This document shows, piece by piece, positions 18,130-26,934 of a stretch of 64,000 nucleotides of DNA. Within the stretch, counting starts at the first letter, position 1. Every line of letters starts with the position of its first letter. Under the pieces are notes generated by a model. The model saw nothing but the letters and a program-made list of their open reading frames with translations, had not been told where the DNA came from and ran no database searches. This stretch comes from Persicobacter sp. CCB-QB2 (GTDB taxonomy: Bacteria > Bacteroidota > Bacteroidia > Cytophagales > Cyclobacteriaceae), in contig NZ_LBGV01000001.1 in assembly GCF_001274635.1 (NCBI RefSeq), forward strand, positions 1,116,001-1,180,000, written 5' to 3'. The position numbers and the translations under genes were made by a program.

Positions 18130-19446
18130 ATGGAAATTGTACGGGGTTTCGTTGGTGTACTGATCATTCTCGGAGTGGCGGTTGCTTTTTCACGTAATCG
18201 AAAAGCGATTGATTGGCGACTAGTAGGATCAGGGATATTATTGCAAATTGTGATTGGGGTGTTAATCACCCAAGTGCCTTTTGTGAAAAGTGGCTTTGAG
18301 TCTGTTAGTGAAGGTTTCGTGACCTTCCTTGGTTTTACTGAAGCAGGAGCGGGTTTCCTTTTTGGTCCCTTGGCAGATGTAGACAGTTCTGGTTTTATCT
18401 TCGTTTTTCAAGTACTGACCACCATCGTATTTTTCTCTGCGGTTTCCACTGGTTTGTATTATTTAGGGATTCTTCAAAAGATTGTCTGGGTATTGGCCTG
18501 GGTGATGAAGAAGACTATGCGCCTTTCCGGTGCGGAGAGTTTATCCGTTGCTGGTAATATTTTCTTAGGGCAGACAGAAGCACCTTTATTGGTGAAGCCT
18601 TTCATTGCCGGAATGACCAAATCTGAGTTGATGTGTTTAATGACCGGAGGAATGGCGACTATTGCAGGTGGTGTTTTAGCGGGTTATGTGAAGTTTTTGG
18701 GAGGTTCTGATCCGGTCGAGCAGGCAAGATTCGCTTCCTACTTACTTTCGGCCTCAGTAATGAATGCACCAGCAGCTGTCGTTATGGCAAAAATTTTATT
18801 TCCTGAAGAGCATCATGATCAGATTGATACGGAAATGAAAGTAAATCCGGAATCTGTGGGGGTGAATATCATCGATGCCGTTTCCAGAGGGACTTCAGAT
18901 GGTTTAGGCCTGGCGATGAATGTAGGGGCGATGTTGTTGTCTTTTATTGCAATTATAGCAGCGATCAATTACATGTTCACCGATCTTTTAGGAGAATGGA
19001 TCGGTTATACTTCAGATGAAGATGTGTGGATTTCTTTGAATATGATGATTAAAGAAAGTACTAGTGGTGCTTTTGAAGGACTTTCTTTAGAATATTTATT
19101 CGGTCAGGTTTTTCGCGTATTTGCCTATATTATGGGGGTGGAATGGAGTGAGTCTTTATTGGTAGGTTCTTTATTAGGACAAAAAACGGCCATTAATGAA
19201 TTTGTTGCTTATAGTAATTTGTCGGAGTTGAAGGCCGCTGGAGACTTAAGCTCCCGTGCGATTATTATTTCCACTTATGCCTTGTGCGGATTTTCCAACT
19301 TCTCCTCCATTGCGATTCAGGTAGGAGGTATTGGGGCATTAGCGCCATCTCAGCAAGCAAACCTGTCAAAATTGGGTTTGTTGGCTTTATTAGCGGCTTC
19401 CTTGGCTTGTTTGATGACCGGAACAATGGCTGGTATTATTTTGTAA
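18130..19446 (+). CDS. Concentrative nucleoside transporter (NupC/CNT family)
   Basis: 438 residues from the ATG at 18130. About ten hydrophobic segments. CNT motifs are present: GQTEAPLLVKPF, the GGMATIAGGVLAGY re-entrant region, and GQKTAINEFVAY followed by STYALCGFSNFSS. It is an inner-membrane H+- or Na+-coupled importer of nucleosides, fitting with the deoxynucleoside kinases encoded 4 kb upstream. A TTG three bases earlier is also in frame but unlikely. It has its own promoter-like box and terminator. Confidence 0.93.
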   Translation: MEIVRGFVGVLIILGVAVAFSRNRKAIDWRLVGSGILLQIVIGVLITQVPFVKSGFESVSEGFVTFLGFTEAGAGFLFGPLADVDSSGFIFVFQVLTTIVFFSAVSTGLYYLGILQKIVWVLAWVMKKTMRLSGAESLSVAGNIFLGQTEAPLLVKPFIAGMTKSELMCLMTGGMATIAGGVLAGYVKFLGGSDPVEQARFASYLLSASVMNAPAAVVMAKILFPEEHHDQIDTEMKVNPESVGVNIIDAVSRGTSDGLGLAMNVGAMLLSFIAIIAAINYMFTDLLGEWIGYTSDEDVWISLNMMIKESTSGAFEGLSLEYLFGQVFRVFAYIMGVEWSESLLVGSLLGQKTAINEFVAYSNLSELKAAGDLSSRAIIISTYALCGFSNFSSIAIQVGGIGALAPSQQANLSKLGLLALLAASLACLMTGTMAGIIL

Positions 19447-19465
19447 ATATTAAAGCTTAAACGAG

Positions 19466-19510
19466 AAAAAGGCGAAATGTGGAGTTATCCCGCATTTCGC
19501 CTTTTTTTTG
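19466..19510 (+). terminator. Terminator after nupC, shared with convergent xseB side
   Basis: Stem GGCGAAATG(T) / (G)CATTTCGCC with an interior loop, preceded by A5 and followed by T8. It is placed between convergent nupC and xseB and could act for both. Confidence 0.88.
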
Positions 19511-19551
19511 TCCTCAGAATTTTGTGAGGTGATGGTTTAATTGGAGAAATG

Positions 19552-19761
19552 TCAACCCTCTTCCGGATCTTCATTCAATTTTTCCAACGCCTTATTCAAT
19601 TTTTCTTCAGAGCCTCTAAGCTTGGACTGGCAAAATTTTAAGAGGGTGGCCGCTCGTTCTACCATGCCGGCCAATTCATCGACTTCCGGATTTTCTTGTT
19701 CCATTTTCTGGACAATCCCTTCCAGTTCTTCCAGGGCTGATTTATAGCTTTGTGTTTCCAT
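19552..19761 (-). CDS. xseB: Exodeoxyribonuclease VII small subunit
   Basis: 69 residues, alpha-helical, with the XseB pattern SYKSALEELEGIVQKME and LKFCQSKLRGSEEKLNKAL. Several small subunits bind one XseA to form exonuclease VII, which degrades single-stranded DNA. It starts three bases after the xseA stop, so the two are co-translated. The C-terminus is acidic (NEDPEEG). Confidence 0.93.
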   Translation of the reverse strand: METQSYKSALEELEGIVQKMEQENPEVDELAGMVERAATLLKFCQSKLRGSEEKLNKALEKLNEDPEEG

Positions 19762-19764
19762 ATT

Positions 19765-21066
19765 TTAATTCACTGTACTTTCAATGGTATAATTGGCTGT
19801 TCGGGTTTGAATGACATCACCTTTCTCTGGTTTATTTTGCTCAGAGAGTACTTTTCCACCAAAGGTGGTCATAGAATAGCCGCGCTTCAATAGTTGTTTC
19901 GGATCCAGTAACTGAATGTTTTTTTGTAACCATTCTAATTTTTGCTGCTCTTTATCCACTATGCGTTTTGGGGCTTTTAGCAATCGATCCTTCAATCCTT
20001 CCAGTACCAGATTTTCCCTTTGTAGGCTTAAGCCTGCTTTTTGTGGAATGATGCGGTATAATTGCTCCAGATACTTTTCTTGTGCCCTAATATGTCCCGT
20101 TGCTGAAATCTGCAACTTATTACTTAGAAATTGGAGCTTGTCCTTGTCCTGTTGAAGGCGTTGCCCCGCATTCTGGCTGATGGTATTAACCAGATTGAGC
20201 ACATTTTCTTCATAGCTTCGGAAGCCTTCAATCAGGAATTCTGCTACTGCTGTCGGAGTCTTCAGTTTGGTATGGGCCACCAAATCAGCGATGGTTTCAT
20301 CCCGCTCATGGCCAATACCGGTGAGTATGGGTAATGGGAATTGGGCAATGTGTGCACAAAGATCGTAATCGTCGAAACAATCCAGATCCGTTTGTGCTCC
20401 ACCACCACGGATGATCACCACCACATCGAATTCCTCCACCCGGTCATAAATGCTCATTAATGCCTTAATGATACTTTCCGGAGCGTTTTGTCCCTGCATC
20501 ACCGAAGGGAAGAGTCTGCCCGTGATGGAGTAGCCGTAAATGTTATTTTTGATCTGATTTCTGAAATCCCCGAAGCCGGCCGCATTTTCCGCACTGATAA
20601 TGGCAATGCGTTGCGGAACAGTGGGCAACAGGTGTTCTTTATTTAAATCAAAAATACCATCGGCCTGTAGCTGATCAATGGTTTCCTTACGTTTTCTGGC
20701 CCTTTCTCCAAGCGTATAGTTGGGGTCCAGATCCAGAATATTGGCAGAGATGCCATAAACCTCGTGAAACTGTACTTCTAACTTCACCAGCACTTTCATG
20801 CCATTGGCTAAATCAGAGCCGGTGTGTGTTTTAAACCAGGCGCTTAGATTGCGAAAGGTATACGCCCAGATGGTAGCCCGAATCTGAGCTAAAAATTGCG
20901 ATCCCTTTTTTTCTACCAGATTCAAATAACAGTGTCCGGCACCGTGTATCCGCATTTCGGCAATTTCTGCTACGACCCAATAGCTGGGCGCCATGCTGCG
21001 TTGCAATACAGATTTGATTTCCTGATTGAATTGGGAAAGACTAATATGGGATTTGACTTTTTCCAT
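19765..21066 (-). CDS. xseA: Exodeoxyribonuclease VII large subunit
   Basis: 433 residues from the Met of MEKVKSHISLSQFN; the frame is open nine codons further, to 21093, but those residues do not resemble the family. An OB-fold N-terminal domain comes first (about 10-110), then the catalytic domain with VIIRGGGAQTDLDCFDD and GIGHERDETIAD, then a coiled-coil region and a C-terminal LKRGYSMT motif. It cuts single-stranded DNA from both ends into short oligonucleotides during repair. Typical length. Forms an operon with xseB. Confidence 0.94.
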   Translation of the reverse strand: MEKVKSHISLSQFNQEIKSVLQRSMAPSYWVVAEIAEMRIHGAGHCYLNLVEKKGSQFLAQIRATIWAYTFRNLSAWFKTHTGSDLANGMKVLVKLEVQFHEVYGISANILDLDPNYTLGERARKRKETIDQLQADGIFDLNKEHLLPTVPQRIAIISAENAAGFGDFRNQIKNNIYGYSITGRLFPSVMQGQNAPESIIKALMSIYDRVEEFDVVVIIRGGGAQTDLDCFDDYDLCAHIAQFPLPILTGIGHERDETIADLVAHTKLKTPTAVAEFLIEGFRSYEENVLNLVNTISQNAGQRLQQDKDKLQFLSNKLQISATGHIRAQEKYLEQLYRIIPQKAGLSLQRENLVLEGLKDRLLKAPKRIVDKEQQKLEWLQKNIQLLDPKQLLKRGYSMTTFGGKVLSEQNKPEKGDVIQTRTANYTIESTVN

Positions 21067-21106
21067 AGGCGCCCAATTTAAGCATATGGGCACCGCTGAT
21101 CAAGTT

Positions 21107-21571
21107 TTACTTGTTGCGGCTTCCGCCTCTTTTACGGTTTTCTGCATTCTTCAATAATTTTCTTCTGAATTCCGCCTCCAGTATGGGTACTTGCAGGGCA
21201 ATGCCGGCGTCTAAAGCTTCAACCATTTCGCTCAGGTATTTTTTTTGAATATCCACTTCCCTGGCTTTTAGCTCAAATACTTCCTGCAAGCCCTGTTCTT
21301 CTTTGCCGGCATAATTGCCCGCCTTAATGTCCTCCACCAGTCGGCGCATTTGTCTGCGCAAAGTTTCGGCTTCCTTATTCATTTTATTATAAACAGGCCA
21401 AAAGACTTCTGCATCCTGACTGCTCAGGTCAAGCTGTTCCGTAAAATAAGCCACTTTATAATTGTGTATTTTCTCCCGGTTATTACCCTGGGCAAAGCTC
21501 AGCTGTATCGTGCTACAGAACATTAAAACGAAAATCGTTTTGATGCTATTGGTTATAAATTGACGTTTCAT
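21107..21571 (-). CDS. Periplasmic helical protein of the ECF operon (Spy/LTXXQ-like)
   Basis: 154 residues from the ATG at 21571 (MKRQFITNSIK); the frame is open to 21613. A signal peptide (about 1-27) ends LSFAQG. The mature part is one long helical, charged domain with EVFWPVYNKMNKE and a C-terminal Arg/Lys-rich tail (RKRGGSRNK). Proteins of this form in Bacteroidota often accompany an ECF sigma and its anti-sigma, and are called sensors by position and by resemblance to CpxP/Spy. It is third in the sigma operon, starting one base before the preceding stop. Sensor role inferred. Confidence 0.75.
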   Translation of the reverse strand: MKRQFITNSIKTIFVLMFCSTIQLSFAQGNNREKIHNYKVAYFTEQLDLSSQDAEVFWPVYNKMNKEAETLRRQMRRLVEDIKAGNYAGKEEQGLQEVFELKAREVDIQKKYLSEMVEALDAGIALQVPILEAEFRRKLLKNAENRKRGGSRNK

Positions 21572-21572
21572 T

Positions 21573-21974
21573 TTAAAAAATGTCATTGGTATAGTGAAAG
21601 TAATCGATTTCATATTGTAAATCCTCCTCCGTGATTTTCATTTTCAGATCCTGCTCCTCCATGGGTAGGGAATGGATCAATTCCTGTTCTTCAATATCCA
21701 GCCCAAGGGGCTGATTTTCTTCTCGCAGATAAGCATAAACTTCTTCTGGGGAGAATTCGGGTGTTGTCAGTCGCTGGTGACCAAAAGGCCAGCTGATCAG
21801 CAGGGCCAGCGTTGCGGCAATGCTGATGGAAGCCGCCACCCTGATGGCAGGATAATCCAATAGGGAGGGTTTTTCCTGCTGATGAATGCGCTGATCAATT
21901 TTTTCCGCTAATTGATTAAAATACCCATCCGGAGTGGAGTAGGGGTTCTCTTTGGGAATATCTGAAAGTTTCAT
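21573..21974 (-). CDS. Putative anti-sigma factor, single-pass membrane protein
   Basis: 133 residues. It opens MKLSDIPKENPYSTPDGYFN, a motif frequent in short Bacteroidota proteins next to ECF sigma genes. One transmembrane helix at about 44-63 (AASISIAATLALLISWPFG) is followed by an acidic periplasmic tail. Genes: sigma upstream (39-base gap), Spy-like downstream (adjacent). The anti-sigma role follows from topology and operon position; no zinc-binding HxxxCxxC motif is present. Confidence 0.7.
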   Translation of the reverse strand: MKLSDIPKENPYSTPDGYFNQLAEKIDQRIHQQEKPSLLDYPAIRVAASISIAATLALLISWPFGHQRLTTPEFSPEEVYAYLREENQPLGLDIEEQELIHSLPMEEQDLKMKITEEDLQYEIDYFHYTNDIF

Positions 21975-22013
21975 AATGTCTTTATTGTTTTGATGTTTTT
22001 GACCACCAATGGT

Positions 22014-22559
22014 TTAATGCTTGTCCAGTTGGGCTTCAATTTTTTTTACCGCATGATGGTAGTTCGCTTTGCAGGCGCCCACGCTTTTTTCGGTAATGCG
22101 TGCAATGTCTTCATATTTCAAATCCTCAAAATATTTCATATTGAATACCAACTGTTGTTGCGGTGGAAGTCCTAATATAGCCTTATGCAAGATCCTCTGA
22201 ATTTCATCTCCATTAAAGGTGTTGCTGTGATCTATTTTTTGAATAAGCTCATTTTCCGCCTCCATCCAGGGCAGAAAGTGGCGCTTTTTCTTTTTGCGTA
22301 AAAAGTTGAGGCATTCATTACTGGCAATTCTATAAATCCAGGTAAAAAGGGCGGCATCTCCACGGAATTGGTCAAAATTCCGGAAAACCTTTACAAATGT
22401 TTCCTGCGTAAGGTCATCCGCATCCTCATGATCCACCACCATTTTTCTGATGTGCCAATACACCCTTTCCTGGTAATTTTCCACCAACTTGCGAAAGCCC
22501 AGCTCTCGCAGGTTGCCTTGCTCAGATTTAAGGTGATAGAGGAGTGTTTCTTCTTTCAA
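22014..22559 (-). CDS. ECF-type RNA polymerase sigma factor
   Basis: About 181 residues from the TTG at 22559, chosen because family homology begins at ETLLYHLK; the frame is open as far as 22736 but that would overlap the divergent exonuclease start. Region 2 includes HEDADDLTQETFVKVFRN and FRGDAALFTWIYRIASNECLNFLR. Region 4 includes LPPQQQLVFNMKYFEDLKYEDIA, the DNA-binding helix-turn-helix. It directs RNA polymerase to a stress or envelope regulon, presumably held by the membrane protein encoded next. The true start is uncertain. Confidence 0.88.
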   Translation of the reverse strand: MKEETLLYHLKSEQGNLRELGFRKLVENYQERVYWHIRKMVVDHEDADDLTQETFVKVFRNFDQFRGDAALFTWIYRIASNECLNFLRKKKKRHFLPWMEAENELIQKIDHSNTFNGDEIQRILHKAILGLPPQQQLVFNMKYFEDLKYEDIARITEKSVGACKANYHHAVKKIEAQLDKH

Positions 22560-22735
22560 TGGGATATAAAAAATGATTTTACCTTGGATGCGTTCAAAGT
22601 TAAAAGGTTTAACAGGCCAACTCAAAAAAATCAATTTTTCTTTTTTGTTAGAGGGGCAGGAGGTGGTGTGAAAGAAATACTCCATTTTGGCAAGGTGTTT
22701 GAAATCAATTAATTGTAAACATCTAAGCCAAAACA

Positions 22736-23332
22736 ATGATTGATTTCAGCGCATATCTAAACGGAGAGAAAAAAATTTCGAAAGAGGAAGTTAATGAATT
22801 GCCATTGTGCCGATACGAAGGGGAAATCGTGACGGTGTCCAGTCGGGAAGCATTAATGGAAGCCGTAAAAGATTTAGCGCAATATCATCGTATAGGTTTC
22901 GATACTGAGACGCGACCATCAACCCAAAAGGGGTTTTCCAATAGTGTGGCATTATTGCAATTGTCTACACCCAAAACCGCCTATTTGATTCATCTTCATA
23001 AAACAGGTTTTCCGATTGAATTACAATGGTTGATGAGTAGTGCGGATCACTTGAAAGTAGGAATTGCGCTCTTAGATGATATCAGAGGTTTGCAGGAATA
23101 TGCCGATTTTGAACCTCAGGGTTTTGTGGATTTGGCGGAAGTGGCGAAGGAGAAAGGTTTTCAGCAAACCGGAGCAAGAAATTTAGCGGGTATTCTGATG
23201 GGCGTTAGGATTTCGAAAACACAACAAACTTCAAATTGGGAGAAGTATCCCTTGAGTCAGGGGCAAAAATTTTATGCGGCTACAGATGCTTGGTTAGGCC
23301 CGGAATTATTGCAGCGATTCGAGCAAATTTAA
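22736..23332 (+). CDS. DEDD-family 3'-5' exonuclease domain protein
   Basis: 198 residues. Motif I is IGFDTETRP (D and E metal ligands), motif II lies in the VGIALLDDIRGL region, and motif III is YAATDAW, giving the DEDDy (RNase D-like) arrangement. An N-terminal 45-residue part precedes it. It probably trims 3' ends of RNA or DNA; no HRDC domain is present, so it is not full-length RNase D. Transcribed divergently from the sigma gene. Such stand-alone exonucleases are common in Bacteroidota with unknown substrate. Confidence 0.88.
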   Translation: MIDFSAYLNGEKKISKEEVNELPLCRYEGEIVTVSSREALMEAVKDLAQYHRIGFDTETRPSTQKGFSNSVALLQLSTPKTAYLIHLHKTGFPIELQWLMSSADHLKVGIALLDDIRGLQEYADFEPQGFVDLAEVAKEKGFQQTGARNLAGILMGVRISKTQQTSNWEKYPLSQGQKFYAATDAWLGPELLQRFEQI

Positions 23333-23361
23333 GTTATAATAGTAAAGTAAAAGAATATACT

Positions 23362-23389
23362 AAAGGCGACCAATTTGGTCGCCCTTTTT
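23362..23389 (+). terminator. Terminator after the exonuclease gene
   Basis: Stem GGCGACC / GGTCGCC with a 5-base AATTT loop, followed by T5. It lies between convergent genes. Confidence 0.88.
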
Positions 23390-23404
23390 ATTGTATCGCA
23401 CAAG

Positions 23405-23626
23405 TCAGGAAGTGTGGTAATCGTATGCAACGATTCGGACGCACAATTTTTTTTCCAAGTTTTGCACTTTTTTCAATTCCTCATCGGTTAACTGGGCGGG
23501 TTTTGGAGGGGTATAGTAGGCCAAAAGCGTTTTGCCTGTTTCTTTTTCCAGCGCTTTGATTTTTTTCAGATCTTTCTCGGATAAATAATCCGCATACTTT
23601 CTTTCGAATTCTGGTAAATCTTCCAT
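23405..23626 (-). CDS. Small charged hypothetical protein
   Basis: 73 residues, no signal or membrane segment, Lys/Glu-rich and helical, with two similar stretches (LSEKDLKKIKALEKETGK and LTDEELKKVQNLEKKLC). The internal repeat, even amino-acid composition and convergent terminator support a real gene. Family not recognised. It is transcribed alone from the 143-base gap before the heptosyltransferase-like gene. Confidence 0.65.
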   Translation of the reverse strand: MEDLPEFERKYADYLSEKDLKKIKALEKETGKTLLAYYTPPKPAQLTDEELKKVQNLEKKLCVRIVAYDYHTS

Positions 23627-23756
23627 GAAATTGAATGGTTATGGTGTTGATAATGTTTGTTTGATTATTGTTCTATCATAATATTCGAGTTGCGGAAGTT
23701 TTTTGTTTTCACATCGGGATTTTTATTTCCTAACCTGATTGATCAGAAATTTCCTG

Positions 23757-23764
23757 TATATTTG
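23757..23764 (+). promoter_or_regulatory. Candidate -7 box almost touching the start codon
   Basis: TATATTTG fits TAnnTTTG and ends five bases before the ATG at 23770. With the usual short distance from -7 box to transcription start, the mRNA would begin at or next to the ATG (leaderless). No good TTTG is found at -33; ATTG at 23738-23741 is 15 bases away. Confidence 0.4.
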
Positions 23765-23769
23765 ACGCC

Positions 23770-24816
23770 ATGAATCAGAAAAATCCCAAATTTTTGGTCA
23801 TGCAGTCCGCATTTATAGGAGATGTCATTCTCACCACGGCTGCATTGGAAAAATTGCATCTATATTATCCCCACGCACAAATCGATTTTTTAGTAAGAAA
23901 AGGCAATGAAGGCTTGGTGAAAGATCACCCTTTCTTAAAAAAAGTATACGTTTTCGATAAGAAAGGTGGGAAATTCAAAGAAATGCGACGTTTGATCAGT
24001 GAGATCAGGGCAGAAAAATACGATAAGGTGATTAATTTCCAGCGCTTTTTCTCCTCGGGCTTGATGGCGGCCGCATCCGGTGCAAAGGAAATCATTGGTT
24101 TTAAAAAGAATCCATTGTCCCGGGCATTTGATGTGAAAGGGGAACACCACTTTTCCAGTATGGACTCGGACTATTATATACATGAAGTAGAACGGAATCA
24201 GGCTTTGTTAGCAGCTTTTACTGATGATGAAAAAAATCAGCCTAAGCTGTATCCCACTAAGGAGGATTACGAAAAAGTAGCACCTTATAAAAACAGCGAT
24301 TATGTTTGTATGGCGCCTACCAGCGTTTGGTTTACCAAGCAGTTTCCTGCGGAGCGTTGGGTGGAATTGATGGATAAAATGCCTGCAGATCTGACGATTT
24401 ATCTTTTAGGAGCTCCTTCGGATAAAGACGTTTGTGAGCAATTAAAAAATCAGGCTAGGCATCCCCATATTGTGAACCTGGCAGGTGCTTTACCTTTGTT
24501 AGCATCGGCGGCATTGATGAAAGATGCTTTGTTGAATTATGTGAATGATTCAGCCCCCATGCATTTATGTTCAGCCATGAATGCCCCGACGGTGGCGATT
24601 TATTGTTCTACCGTTCCGGCTTTTGGTTACGGGCCCTTGGCGGATTTTAATCGCATCGTAGAGGTGGAAAAGCCTTTGGAGTGTCGACCTTGTGGCGTTC
24701 ACGGGCATAAAAAATGTCCGAAAGGACACTTTAAATGTGGTTTTGATATTGAAATGAATGCTTTGCTGAAAGCTTTGGAGGAAGCGAAAGCCTGGCGTTC
24801 TGATTTAATGGCGTAA
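23770..24816 (+). CDS. Glycosyltransferase family 9 (heptosyltransferase-like)
   Basis: 348 residues with the GT-B fold of family 9: N-terminal AFIGDVILTTAALEKL (nucleotide-sugar domain entry) and C-terminal VNDSAPMHLCSAMNAPTVAI, the usual donor-binding segment. Such enzymes add heptose or related sugars to the lipopolysaccharide core at the inner face of the inner membrane. The Cys-containing end (RPCGVHGHKKCPKG) is common in this family. The stop overlaps the murI start (TAATG), so the two are coupled. Confidence 0.9.
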   Translation: MNQKNPKFLVMQSAFIGDVILTTAALEKLHLYYPHAQIDFLVRKGNEGLVKDHPFLKKVYVFDKKGGKFKEMRRLISEIRAEKYDKVINFQRFFSSGLMAAASGAKEIIGFKKNPLSRAFDVKGEHHFSSMDSDYYIHEVERNQALLAAFTDDEKNQPKLYPTKEDYEKVAPYKNSDYVCMAPTSVWFTKQFPAERWVELMDKMPADLTIYLLGAPSDKDVCEQLKNQARHPHIVNLAGALPLLASAALMKDALLNYVNDSAPMHLCSAMNAPTVAIYCSTVPAFGYGPLADFNRIVEVEKPLECRPCGVHGHKKCPKGHFKCGFDIEMNALLKALEEAKAWRSDLMA

Positions 24817-25628
24817 TGGATAATAAAAACCAACCAATTGGCATTTTTGATTCTGGTATCGGAGGGCTGACAGTGGCCAAGGCGATCAAAGAAGTGTTGC
24901 CTCAGGAGCGTATTGTTTATTTCGGGGATACAGCACATTTGCCCTATGGGGAAAAGTCTACGGCGGCCCTGCAGGCTTATGCCATTAAGATTTGCAATGT
25001 GTTGTTGAGCATGTCCTGTAAAATGATCGTGATTGCCTGTAATTCTGCCTCTGCCGCGGCTTTTGATTTGGTGAAGGAGTATGTAGGCTCGAAAGCGGTG
25101 GTGATGAATGTGATTGACCCGGTGGTGGATTATGTAGTAGAGCATTATCCGGATCAAACCGTAGGGCTTATCGGTACGCGCCAAACGATTTCCTCCAATA
25201 TTTATCGCCAGCGAATACACCATTTCCAAAAAGGAGTTAGTCTGAAATCATTGGCGACTCCTTTATTGGCGGGTATGATTGAAGAAGGCTTTCACCATAA
25301 TCAGATTTCTCGCTCGGTGATTAATGAATACCTGAGCCAAAAAGAGTTGGCGGACATTCGTTCTTTGATTCTGGGTTGTACTCACTATCCTTTGATCAAG
25401 GATGAAGTGGAGGACTTTTATAAAGGGAAGGTGGATGTGATAGATTCCCCGGCGATTGTGGCAGCCGCTATTAAGGATAAATTACTTGAACAGGGGCTTC
25501 TAAGGAATCAGAAGCCGGCTCGTCAGGATTATTTCATGGTGTCGGATTATACCCAGTCTTTTGAAATGAGTTCAGCCTTGTTTTTTGGAGAAAGTGTTCA
25601 GCTCAACAAATACCCGCTTTGGGAATAA
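24816..25628 (+). CDS. murI: Glutamate racemase
   Basis: 270 residues. It converts L-Glu to D-Glu for peptidoglycan. It has GIFDSGIGGLTV, the first catalytic Cys in IACNSASAAA and the second in GCTHYPLI, with YFGDTAHLPYG between. Its ATG overlaps the stop of the GT9 gene, and the deacetylase-family gene begins one base after its TAA. Both upstream and downstream links suggest one operon of three genes (cell-wall and envelope roles plus a deacetylase). Confidence 0.95.
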   Translation: MDNKNQPIGIFDSGIGGLTVAKAIKEVLPQERIVYFGDTAHLPYGEKSTAALQAYAIKICNVLLSMSCKMIVIACNSASAAAFDLVKEYVGSKAVVMNVIDPVVDYVVEHYPDQTVGLIGTRQTISSNIYRQRIHHFQKGVSLKSLATPLLAGMIEEGFHHNQISRSVINEYLSQKELADIRSLILGCTHYPLIKDEVEDFYKGKVDVIDSPAIVAAAIKDKLLEQGLLRNQKPARQDYFMVSDYTQSFEMSSALFFGESVQLNKYPLWE

Positions 25629-25629
25629 T

Positions 25630-26532
25630 ATGCTCAAAATTGCCTTTGATCAATCTTTTATTTTGCCACTTCCGGAAGGTCACCGGTTTCCCATGGCCAA
25701 ATATGAATTGCTTCCCCAGCAGTTGTTGTATGAAGGAACGGTAAAAGAAGAGAATTTTTTTGTTCCTGAAATAGATGCTAGCCCATGGATTAGTCAAACG
25801 CATCAGGCTGATTATTTGGAGCGATTGGTCTCCGGAAAACTAAGCAAGGCCGAAATTCGTCGTTCCGGATTTCCATGGAGCAAAGAAATGGTAGAGCGAG
25901 AGTTTTTACTGGCTGCCGGTACGGTACAAGCCACGGAATTTGCTCTGAACTACGGCCTGGCCATGAATATTGCCGGAGGAACGCACCATGCTTATTCAGA
26001 CCGGGGAGAGGGCTTTTGCCTCTTAAATGATCAGGCGATCGCGGCTCAATACCTTATTCAGGAGAAAGGATTCACTCGGGTATTAATTCTGGACCTGGAT
26101 GTGCACCAGGGAAATGGCACAGCGGAAATTTTTCAAAATGAAGATAGGGTCTTTACTTTTTCCATGCATGGCGAAAAGAATTATCCGATGCATAAGGAAA
26201 AGTCAGATCTGGATGTGGCATGCCCCGACGGAATGGAAGATGCCGCCTACTTAGCATTGCTGGAGGAAAAATTATCGGAGGTACTGGATACTTTTCAACC
26301 GGAATTTGTCTTTTTTCAATCCGGGGTGGATGTTTTGGCCTCTGATAAATTAGGCCGACTGGCCTTAAGCATGGAGGGCTGTCGGCGTCGGGATGCCATG
26401 GTGTTGCAAAATTGTTTTCAAAGAAGTTTGCCTGTCATGATTTCCATGGGCGGCGGCTATTCCGAGAATGTATCCACCATTGTTAATGCGCATGCGAATA
26501 CTTACCGTTTGGCTCAGGAAATTTATTTTTAA
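25630..26532 (+). CDS. Histone-deacetylase / acetoin-utilisation family protein
   Basis: 300 residues from the ATG at 25630 (MLKIAFDQSF); the frame is open from 25585 inside murI. Class of zinc deacetylases: GGTHHA (catalytic His pair), DLDVHQGNGT (zinc ligands), GVDVLASDKLG and a terminal GGGYS. It removes acetyl groups from polyamines, lysine side chains or small molecules; substrate not inferable. The TAA stop (26530-26532) belongs to the end of repeat copy H, as for two other genes here. Confidence 0.9.
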   Translation: MLKIAFDQSFILPLPEGHRFPMAKYELLPQQLLYEGTVKEENFFVPEIDASPWISQTHQADYLERLVSGKLSKAEIRRSGFPWSKEMVEREFLLAAGTVQATEFALNYGLAMNIAGGTHHAYSDRGEGFCLLNDQAIAAQYLIQEKGFTRVLILDLDVHQGNGTAEIFQNEDRVFTFSMHGEKNYPMHKEKSDLDVACPDGMEDAAYLALLEEKLSEVLDTFQPEFVFFQSGVDVLASDKLGRLALSMEGCRRRDAMVLQNCFQRSLPVMISMGGGYSENVSTIVNAHANTYRLAQEIYF

Positions 26533-26750
26533 GCCGAATTAATAGGCTCAGATGTAGTAAATACTAAATCGTCTATTGTGAGGGTGTGGTGATTGGTTTT
26601 GCTGATTTTTTAACCGTTTAAATTTGCGGGACGATTCTTTCTCTTCAATCATCGGCTTTGTTAGGAAAAATTAGAGGTAGGTAAAATTTTTTCATTTTTC
26701 TCAATTTCACGGCTTTTCCTAAAACATTCAAATGAAGAGATCTTAGTAAG
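26530..26750 (+). repeat. Intergenic repeat element, copy H (diverged)
   Basis: Begins TAAGCCGAATTAAT at the deacetylase stop. Further matches in family order: CAAATTTG-like AAATTTGCGGGA, TTCTTTCTCTTCAATCATCGG, TTAGGAAAAA and AAGAG near the end. A TTTG-N17-TAAATTTG promoter-like arrangement (26598-26626) lies inside the element. The right end is approximate. Confidence 0.5.
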
Positions 26751-26934
26751 ATCCAGTTCCATAAGAGGTTCTTTTTGGTTTGACTGCTTGTTAATAGTCA
26801 GGCTACGGTTTTTTTTACGGTATTGACTTTATAAGGCAAAATCTATTTTTATCAACAGTCGGGTCTTGGTCAATTGGTGAAAAACCAATGACGCTGCTGC
26901 CGAAGAGAATTATCCTATCAATATTTTCTTCTAT
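26751..26934. other. Unassigned intergenic sequence between two repeat copies
   Basis: AT-rich with one short hairpin (ATTGGT / ACCAAT, about 26874-26890). No coding potential on either strand. Confidence 0.3.

Noticed and set aside
24699..25229. 176-codon minus-strand frame across the GT9/murI border
   Set aside because: It crosses the coupled stop/start of two well-supported genes and has no family features.
26598..26626. TTTG-N17-TAAATTTG as a promoter for an unknown RNA
   Set aside because: It lies inside repeat copy H at a place where other copies have CAAATTTGGG, so it is probably part of the repeat; noted only under the repeat.
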